In this document: positions 6,500 to 11,575 of the stretch, in pieces
Layout: each line of letters starts with the position of its first letter
How positions within the stretch are numbered: the first letter of the stretch is position 1
Assembly: GCA_946537565.1 (NCBI GenBank)
Contig: CAMNFW010000047.1
Coordinates: 1-11,575, forward strand
DNA length: 11,575 nucleotides
Direction: 5' to 3'
DNA from: an uncultured Ruminococcus sp.
GTDB taxonomy: Bacteria; Bacillota; Clostridia; Oscillospirales; Ruminococcaceae
Notes under the pieces: generated by a model
What the model saw: the letters and a program-made list of their open reading frames with translations, nothing else
What the model was told of the DNA's origin: nothing
Database searches by the model: none
Program-made: the position numbers and the translations under genes

Positions 6500-8938
6500 T
6501 TAATCTGTAAACTCAATGGGTATAAGCTTTTCAGCAGCCAGCCTGCCGTTCGCCAGTCTTGCTTTAATGCAGAAAAACAGATCTCTGTCATCGGGAACAG
6601 TATTCGGCAGCAGACAGCTGAGATAAGTATATTCCAGACGGGAAGAGACCGGCATGGTTTTAGCGAAATGGCAGCCGCCGCCCTCGTCATAGATATCCAG
6701 CTCAATGGTAACTGCGGCGATATTAGCCTCACAGCGCACCTCTCTGGAAATTCCGATTTTAATATGGTTGAGCATTGTCCGGCTGAGACTGATATAGCAA
6801 GGCGCACCTATCTCCGGCAGTTTATTTGCGCCGCCCCAGTAAACAGCGAAATACGGTATCTCACCATACTCATCTTCATATGAAGTCAAAAACTCCGTTT
6901 CTTTTTTTCCAGCCTCCTGATGCCTGAGCTTATAATTCAGGGCTATGAGTTTTTTTCTTGAATTTTCCGAGAGTACAGATTCCGCATTAGTGAATGATTC
7001 TGACATATACTCAAAGGCTCCGCGTCTTAAATAATTATCGCTGTAGAAATTCTCGAAAATATACTCCGGCTGATAAACTCCCTTGTTTTCGCCGCCGATA
7101 TTCGGCCATGAAAGAGTTACATAAGGACAGGGCTGATACTGTTCACGGTGAACAGCAGCGACATAGTTGAAATAAGTGCTCCACTCGTCATATCCTTTGC
7201 GTATAATATCCGGATATTGTTCAATAAGCTGACGGTACCAGACCTTATTGATAAGCTGAGGCATATGCGAAGAATACTGCAAAGTGGGATATCCGTTTTT
7301 ACGAAGAAATTCCAGAGTTCTGAAATGACAGTAATCATATGAGAACAGCATATTTATATTATAATGCCAGCTGCTTATATCGCTGAAATAATACCCTTTG
7401 TATTTTCCGTCCTCATAGAAAACCTCTTCTGTTATCGGGTGCAGCGGTCGGTAATCGTCATCGCACATAATGAACTCATCATCTATAACATCAAGCTGCA
7501 TTGCCAGGCAGCGAAGGAAGAAATTCCTTGTGGAATGATCCGGCGGAAGAGTATGTCCAGCCAGAAGCTCATCATCAGTAACTGTGGTAAGCTTAAGTCT
7601 TCCGGTATAATTTTCCTGCATAAAGTCAGCCATACTTGTGGGACAGCAGACCACCAGCTCTTTGATAAAGGGCATGAATTCCTCGATATACGGCAGTGTA
7701 GCCAGGATAGGCTCAGGCCGTGCAGACAGAAAAACTATCTGCTTTACAGGCTTATGCGGAAAGGGCACTTCACTTGTTTCACCCAGCATGAGCTTTTCCA
7801 TAGCAGCAGCCGTATCACACCAGCGGGGAGGTTTATAATCCTCGGCAAGCTGTCTGCGTTTAGCCTGATAAAGTTCAGGAGAATCGTTATATTTTTTTAC
7901 AGCGGCAATAAGCTGATCGGAATTATCCGGGTCGAAATAATCACAGAACTCACCGCCCACTTCACGCATGACAGGAATATCTGAGCAGACTATCGGCACA
8001 CCGTTGATAAGAGCCTCGATAGTCGGCAGTCCATATCCTTCGATGTATGACGGAAAAACCACCATGAATGCTTTTTTATAAAGATAATTCAGTGTAGCAT
8101 CATTAACATCGGACAGAACGTAAATGCCGTTATTATAGTTTTTATGGGACTTTATGCGGCTGAGAAGGCTTTCCATTTCCCAGCCTATTCTTCCGACGAT
8201 GATAATGCTGATACCCATATCAGCAAGTTTTTTCTCATAGGCTTCAACGAGTATCTTCTGATTTTTTCTTGGCTCAACAGTACCGACAGTAAGCAGGAAT
8301 TTTCTGCCGTCTGCGATTTTTTCTATTTTTTCGTCAATAGCTTCATCAATGTCACTTTTACTTTTGTCAGTGGAAAAATCTGCACCGAGACCTATTTTAT
8401 GGATAGGCTTAAGGGGCATTTTCAGCTCTCCGAACAGCTGCTCCAGGTCATTGCGAACAGCATCTGTAGTTACCAGAATATCATCAGCATAGGTCATATG
8501 AGCTGTAAGAAATTCCATGAATCTCATAAGGGTCTGACCCACCATATACTGAGGAAAGCGTATAGGGATAATATCGTGAATAAGGGGAATTATACGGATC
8601 TGGCGTTTTTTTAATCTTGGCAGGAGATAGCTTCTGTTAGGCAGGGTATGCCATGTGGAATTGCAGTCAAAGAATACTGAGCCGCTTTCCAGTTCATCTA
8701 TTTTGATATATTTATCGGTATAGCATTTGCGCTTGTCAGTAAGCATACCGTTGGCAGCCAGCAGAAAGTGTTCGTTGTCGATGAGTCTGTAGGCGTGATT
8801 TTTGGGGAAATATGCGATCAGGCGGACTTTTACTCCGTCCTCGATCATCTTAACAGCGATCTCACTGACAACACGGGAAATTCCGGTATATCTCTTAAGC
8901 TCCGGGATATTTGTAACATCAATATATATAGACTTCAT
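6500..8938 (-). CDS. composite glycosyltransferase: GT4 domain plus second transferase-like domain
   Basis: An 812-aa cytoplasmic enzyme predicted to add sugars to a growing lipid-linked glycan. Residues 1-385 are a GT4 (GT-B fold) transferase of the MtfB-like mannosyltransferase type. The acceptor side begins IYIDVTN...YTGISR, and the nucleotide-sugar side has VGTVEPRKNQ (218-227) and the EX7E motif with E300 and E308 (SYIEGYGLPTIEAL). Residues about 398-640 form another domain. It opens like a GT-A or nucleotidyl-sugar fold (VFLSARPEP), carries an acidic metal-binding-like triad D493-D495 (MCDDDYRP), and has an SSHMPQ motif (556-561) followed by helices. The layout recalls Stealth-type sugar-phosphate transferases, but I cannot prove it. 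Residues about 690-812 look beta-rich. The gene starts within the stop of the 496-aa glycosyltransferase (ATGA, 8935-8938), so translation is probably coupled. Typical single-domain GT4 enzymes are about half this length. Confidence 0.85.
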   Translation of the reverse strand: MKSIYIDVTNIPELKRYTGISRVVSEIAVKMIEDGVKVRLIAYFPKNHAYRLIDNEHFLLAANGMLTDKRKCYTDKYIKIDELESGSVFFDCNSTWHTLPNRSYLLPRLKKRQIRIIPLIHDIIPIRFPQYMVGQTLMRFMEFLTAHMTYADDILVTTDAVRNDLEQLFGELKMPLKPIHKIGLGADFSTDKSKSDIDEAIDEKIEKIADGRKFLLTVGTVEPRKNQKILVEAYEKKLADMGISIIIVGRIGWEMESLLSRIKSHKNYNNGIYVLSDVNDATLNYLYKKAFMVVFPSYIEGYGLPTIEALINGVPIVCSDIPVMREVGGEFCDYFDPDNSDQLIAAVKKYNDSPELYQAKRRQLAEDYKPPRWCDTAAAMEKLMLGETSEVPFPHKPVKQIVFLSARPEPILATLPYIEEFMPFIKELVVCCPTSMADFMQENYTGRLKLTTVTDDELLAGHTLPPDHSTRNFFLRCLAMQLDVIDDEFIMCDDDYRPLHPITEEVFYEDGKYKGYYFSDISSWHYNINMLFSYDYCHFRTLEFLRKNGYPTLQYSSHMPQLINKVWYRQLIEQYPDIIRKGYDEWSTYFNYVAAVHREQYQPCPYVTLSWPNIGGENKGVYQPEYIFENFYSDNYLRRGAFEYMSESFTNAESVLSENSRKKLIALNYKLRHQEAGKKETEFLTSYEDEYGEIPYFAVYWGGANKLPEIGAPCYISLSRTMLNHIKIGISREVRCEANIAAVTIELDIYDEGGGCHFAKTMPVSSRLEYTYLSCLLPNTVPDDRDLFFCIKARLANGRLAAEKLIPIEFTD

Positions 8939-10425
8939 ACGATCGCAGCACCCTCTTCATCAGCTCTCAGCACTTTGGACTGGAAAGGATTGAACATTAC
9001 CCTTGTACCTTTTTTCAAGCGCAGCTCAGAGCTTTCCGCAAAAGATATTATAGCCTTCATGAAATCAGATTTAGGCAGCTGCTTAGCCTGCTCCTCCCAG
9101 TAACTTAACTCCTGGGGAGTGGGCAGCTGATTGAAAAAGGCAATGAATACAGTTTCGATAGTAGCTCTGGGTGAGAGATTTTTATTGAGGATGGCAGTTA
9201 CGTCAGTAAGCTCAGCCTCACGGTCGGCGCAGGCAATTACCGCATCGGAAGTGAAATCCAGGGTCTTGCCAGCCTTTTGCATATTGTTGTTAACGATGTC
9301 ATACATATTGCGATAAGATTTTTTGGAATCATCAGGTGAAAGGGGCGGGAATTTTCTGATAAAATCGCTCAGATAATCCTGGAGCTGTTTCTTGATAGTC
9401 TCATACTCAAAATCCTTAAGGCGTTCACGCTGACCGGAGATTATATTCTCTCTCAGCTCCCTGCTGCTGACTACACCGTCAATTACCTTTGACAGGAATA
9501 CCGGGTCTTTGCTGTCCACCACAACTCCGCTGCCGCCTAATGTATCAGGCACTGCACAGGAATCATAAGCGATAACAGGCACGTCAAACAGCATAGCCTC
9601 CACCAGCGGCACACAGAAGCCCTCATGCTCGCTCATGCAAAGAAATACATCTGCTGTTTTGTATATAGCAAGTATCTCTTCAAAAGATATATGACCGGGG
9701 AATACAACGTCCTGAACACCAATACTGCGGATATACTCCTGAAGGTCTCTGAAATAGCAGCCGTTGGGATTTGCGCTGCCCACAAGAGTGAGCCTTGAAT
9801 TGGGGTTCACATGATTCTTATAATATGCAAATGCACGGATAATATCCTCATGCTTTTTATTCGGAGCGATCCTTCCTACGAATACAATATTAGTGACACC
9901 GTCTGAAAGCTTCTTTACCATTTTCTCGTCCGGTGTTTTTCTGTAGTCATCGAAGGGCACGATAATTGGTATAACATCAATCTGTTCTGCCTTGTAGCCC
10001 ATTTCTATCATATTCTTTTTATTGAATTCCGAAACGGCGAGATATGAATTGAAATGTCCCTTCATCACATTTACCATATCTTCCAGACCCTTCCGGCAGT
10101 TATTTGCAGCGCCGGGGTCGTCAATGGTGAAGAATTCAAAGGGAGTGATATTATGATAGATCATGATCTTCCGGCAGTTAAGCTCCGCAGCAAAAGCGTT
10201 CATAGGTGAACCGCTGGACATATGATATATAACGATATCGTCCTCATTAAGCTTAGGCATATTTCCGATATCATAGACACCGTGTTCAGTTACCCTGTCG
10301 GATACTGATAAAGCGTATACAAAGGTCTTTATGCCCATTTCTTCAATAACGTGTTTGATCGCAATAATGTTATTGCCGATAGCATCGCCGTAACTCAGCG
10401 TGCCTACCATTTGATATATTTTCAT
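8935..10425 (-). CDS. GT4 glycosyltransferase with DUF4214-like C-terminus
   Basis: A 496-aa GT-B transferase using a nucleotide-sugar donor. The N-terminal acceptor domain covers about 1-170 (QMVGTLSYGDAIGN, then HNITP at 91-95). The donor domain has FVGRIAPNKKHEDII (182-196), a second Rossmann core to about 350, and the EX7E pair E268/E276 in SEHEGFCVPLVEAM. Residues about 420-468 read ETVFIAFFNQLPTP, then ELSYWEEQA and AIISFAESSELR. This fits the DUF4214 pattern (a short helical unit ending in a S-x-E-F-like signature) that turns up in surface-glycan and secreted proteins. AAGGAG lies 7 nt before the ATG. It follows the coiled-coil gene after a 166-nt gap holding only a 5-bp GCTGA/TCAGC hairpin (10551-10573), and overlaps the 812-aa gene by 4 nt. 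Donor and linkage are unknown. Confidence 0.9.
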   Translation of the reverse strand: MKIYQMVGTLSYGDAIGNNIIAIKHVIEEMGIKTFVYALSVSDRVTEHGVYDIGNMPKLNEDDIVIYHMSSGSPMNAFAAELNCRKIMIYHNITPFEFFTIDDPGAANNCRKGLEDMVNVMKGHFNSYLAVSEFNKKNMIEMGYKAEQIDVIPIIVPFDDYRKTPDEKMVKKLSDGVTNIVFVGRIAPNKKHEDIIRAFAYYKNHVNPNSRLTLVGSANPNGCYFRDLQEYIRSIGVQDVVFPGHISFEEILAIYKTADVFLCMSEHEGFCVPLVEAMLFDVPVIAYDSCAVPDTLGGSGVVVDSKDPVFLSKVIDGVVSSRELRENIISGQRERLKDFEYETIKKQLQDYLSDFIRKFPPLSPDDSKKSYRNMYDIVNNNMQKAGKTLDFTSDAVIACADREAELTDVTAILNKNLSPRATIETVFIAFFNQLPTPQELSYWEEQAKQLPKSDFMKAIISFAESSELRLKKGTRVMFNPFQSKVLRADEEGAAIV

Positions 10426-10591
10426 TTTTATCTCCTTATCAGATACAGAGATCTTTATAAATTCATTTTGCTTTTATTTTAAATGCCCGGTCATATTTAC
10501 CTTCGGCAGTATTCTTTTGATAAAACAGGAGCTGTCATTGATTTATTCACGCTGAGCCAGGTCTCTGATCAGCGAACAATATATATCAGTT

Positions 10592-11095
10592 TCATTTTTC
10601 TGTCTGCTTGTTCTCAGAAAGCTCCTCCACTTTTTTAGTAAGCTCAGCGATCTGTTCTTTAAGCGTCCTGATCTCCTGATCCATTTCCATTTCACGTTTA
10701 GTGCGCTGGTTACGGCTTTCAGCGTCCTTGTTTACATAGCTCCGCAAATGCTCAACTATCCTGGCTGCTGAAAGATTCACCTCATTCTGTTCAGCCACCA
10801 AAGGCAGGAAAAGAAAAGCCACCAGCTTGCGGATAACTCTTTTGATCGGAAGGACTATAACTGATATGCCTTTTTTGTAAGAAGTCAGTTCTTTATAATA
10901 GCTGATCTGATTATTGGCTGTAAAAACAGCTGCATCGCCAAGAAAAGCTCTGTAGTTGAAGCTGGTATCGTCAGCGGAATATTTTTCTGTCCAGAAGTCA
11001 TCGAAGGCGACAACATCGCAGATCTCACCGGACTGCTGTGCATCTGCCTTGGCATTTTCCAGAAATTTATTTATCTCAGGGTTATTTTTAGACAT
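10592..11095 (-). CDS. small coiled-coil protein of the glycan operon, function unknown
   Basis: A 167-aa protein, first gene of the minus-strand operon. I place the start at 11095: AGGAG sits 7 nt before that ATG. The longer frame to 11242 would begin inside the -35 box of the operon's own promoter. Residues 1-75 are polar and acidic. Residues about 76-101 (ISVIVLPIKRVIRKL, then VAFLFLPLV) are an amphipathic or hydrophobic stretch with basic residues, plausibly membrane-associating. Residues about 126-162 are a clear coiled coil with a/d positions I142, L145, I149, L152, V156 and L159. The segment LPIKRV...LPLVAEQNEVN resembles, from memory, a linker plus coiled coil often attached to methyltransferases and glycosyltransferases in clostridial glycan loci; here it stands alone. 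A scaffold, transporter adaptor or chain-length factor are possible roles. None is proven. Confidence 0.8.
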   Translation of the reverse strand: MSKNNPEINKFLENAKADAQQSGEICDVVAFDDFWTEKYSADDTSFNYRAFLGDAAVFTANNQISYYKELTSYKKGISVIVLPIKRVIRKLVAFLFLPLVAEQNEVNLSAARIVEHLRSYVNKDAESRNQRTKREMEMDQEIRTLKEQIAELTKKVEELSENKQTEK

Positions 11096-11213
11096 ATTTT
11101 TACTCCTAATATTTGTTTGCGCTCTTGTTTGCTGAGCAAAGTGAATGTACAGGTTTTCCTGCTTATCCGGACTTTCAGCATTTTTTCTTATCAGGTAAAT
11201 TTTACTTCTAAAT

Positions 11214-11242
11214 AGTATAACACGAAACCGCTGATTAGTCAA
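11214..11242 (-). promoter_or_regulatory. promoter of the minus-strand glycan operon
   Basis: Read on the - strand, TTGACT (11242-11237) and TATACT (11219-11214) are near-consensus -35 and -10 boxes with an exact 17-bp spacer. Transcription would start near 11207, leaving a leader of about 110 nt before the ATG at 11095. A GTAAA/TTTAC dyad (11195-11205) lies directly downstream of the start. This promoter rules out the longer upstream start of the first gene. Confidence 0.8.
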
Positions 11243-11344
11243 GTGTTTTGCAATGCAGATCCGCTCAAATTATTATAAAAGTGTGATCTTCCGGGATTTT
11301 CAGCACTCCGATTTATTATGTGCTTTTTTCAGCATAAATAACAA

Positions 11345-11373
11345 TTGACAAGCATTGGATTTTGTTGTATAAT
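11345..11373 (+). promoter_or_regulatory. sigma-A-type promoter of the heptad-repeat gene
   Basis: TTGACA (11345-11350) and TATAAT (11368-11373) are perfect consensus with a 17-bp spacer. The predicted start near 11380 leaves a very short leader of about 18 nt with a G-rich ribosome site, AGGGGGG (11383-11389), 8 nt before the ATG at 11398. Confidence 0.87.
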
Positions 11374-11397
11374 ACTTATATCAGGGGGGCGATAACA

Positions 11398-11575
11398 ATG
11401 ACCGATTTTGAAAAACTGATGCTTGAAGCAATGCAATCGCTGCAAAGTGATATGTCTGTTATTAAGAGTGATGTTGCAGGACTTAAGACTGATGTTGCAG
11501 GACTTAAGACTGATGTTGCAGCGCTTAAAACTGATGTTGCTGCGCTTAAAACTGATGTTGCTGCGCTTAAAACTG
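11398..11575 (+). CDS. heptad-repeat coiled-coil protein, partial (3' end beyond window)
   Basis: The frame opens with ATG at 11398 and runs to the window edge (59 complete codons) with no stop. The first 21 residues (MTDFEKLMLEAMQSLQSD, then MSV) are helical. From residue 22 the protein is a tandem 7-residue repeat of the form LKTDVAG or LKTDVAA, the first unit being IKSDVAG. Hydrophobic L/I and V positions are spaced as coiled-coil a/d residues, so a long parallel coiled coil is expected. A perfect promoter and a G-rich ribosome site precede it. I do not recognise a family from this part; many small bacterial and phage proteins with such repeats are of unknown role. The C-terminal domain, which would tell, is outside the window. 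Confidence 0.8.
   Translation, partial: MTDFEKLMLEAMQSLQSDMSVIKSDVAGLKTDVAGLKTDVAALKTDVAALKTDVAALKT
11461..11575 (+). repeat. 21-bp in-frame tandem repeat
   Basis: Five full units (11461-11481, 11482-11502, 11503-11523, 11524-11544, 11545-11565) and a partial sixth. Each encodes seven residues of a coiled-coil heptad. Units 4 and 5 are identical (CTTAAAACTGATGTTGCTGCG); units 1-3 differ at a few bases (AAG/AAA, GCA/GCT, GGA/GCG). The increasing identity toward the right suggests recent unit duplication. The 21-bp period keeps the reading frame, so copy number could vary without breaking the gene. Confidence 0.92.

Larger units (their letters stand above)
11096..11397. other. divergent intergenic region
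   Basis: About 300 bp separate the glycan operon from the heptad-repeat gene. It holds the minus-strand promoter and leader (11096-11242) and the plus-strand promoter (11345-11373). Between them (11243-11344) is AT-rich DNA with a weak TTATG/CATAA hairpin (11316-11337) and no recognisable gene, terminator or tRNA. In the minus-strand leader I see small dyads (CAGG/CCTG near 11150, TTTGCT/AGCAAA near 11131) but no riboswitch I can name. Confidence 0.6.

Noticed and set aside
6442..6807. 121-codon minus-strand frame overlapping the end of the 812-aa gene
   Set aside because: It is in another frame of the same strand within a real gene, and it ends inside the hairpin region with no start signals.
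7364..7984. 206-codon plus-strand frame antisense to the 812-aa glycosyltransferase
   Set aside because: It lacks domain signals and lies wholly inside a gene with clear motifs on the other strand, so it is a shadow frame.
8144..8614. 156-codon plus-strand frame antisense to the 812-aa glycosyltransferase
   Set aside because: It lies opposite conserved GT4 coding sequence, with no ribosome site or known motif.
10551..10573. GCTGA/TCAGC hairpin as a terminator between the first two genes of the glycan operon
   Set aside because: It has only 5 outer pairs and no T-run on the - strand. It is more likely a chance or minor mRNA structure.
11096..11242. 49-residue N-terminal extension of the coiled-coil protein
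   Set aside because: The extended start falls in the -35 box of the operon promoter, while the ATG at 11095 has AGGAG at ideal spacing.

Overview
The window looks like chromosomal DNA from a low-to-moderate GC Bacillota, most likely a gut or rumen clostridium of the Ruminococcus type. That placement is an inference. It rests on strong AGGAGG-type ribosome binding sites, three promoters with consensus or near-consensus -35/-10 boxes and 17-bp spacers, a membrane-anchored HtrA protease with a cytoplasmic N-terminus, a CPCC-type cysteine-rich protein and an ABC-transporter-dependent surface-glycan locus. No gene is diagnostic of a species.

Left part (1-4750, + strand). A 455-bp noncoding stretch carries a 9-bp-stem inverted repeat, a 78-bp direct tandem duplication and a perfect sigma-A-like promoter. 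It leads into an OmpR/PhoB-family response regulator (456-1163), a membrane sensor histidine kinase (1228-2661) and an HtrA/DegP-like serine protease with one transmembrane segment and a PDZ domain (2758-4155). The arrangement resembles envelope-stress systems in which a two-component pair is coupled to an HtrA quality-control protease, such as CssRS/HtrA or the WalRK operon with HtrC. A small protein with a CPCC zinc-finger-like domain (4271-4750) follows, and a strong, probably bidirectional terminator (4761-4794) closes the unit.

Right part (4832-11095, - strand). Five genes read right to left form a probable glycan synthesis and export operon. They are a 167-aa protein with a C-terminal coiled coil (start corrected to 11095), a 496-aa GT4 glycosyltransferase with a DUF4214-like tail, an 812-aa composite glycosyltransferase (GT4, then a second DDD-containing catalytic-looking domain, then a beta-rich tail), an ABC-2 permease and its ATPase. 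A promoter lies at 11214-11242. The two glycosyltransferases overlap by 4 nt (ATGA), and permease and ATPase are 14 nt apart. No convincing internal terminator is visible. The likely scheme is that the glycosyltransferases build an undecaprenyl-linked polysaccharide or teichoic-acid-like polymer on the cytoplasmic face and the TagGH/Wzm-Wzt-type transporter exports it. The coiled-coil protein may be an assembly or scaffold factor.

Right edge (11398-11575, + strand). A divergent gene with its own perfect consensus promoter starts here and is cut by the window end. Its visible part is mostly an in-frame 21-bp tandem repeat that encodes a 7-residue coiled-coil heptad (LKTDVAA).

The most interesting points are the composite 812-aa glycosyltransferase, the stand-alone coiled-coil protein at the head of the export operon, the slippage-prone heptad-repeat gene next door, and the 78-bp duplication abutting the two-component promoter.
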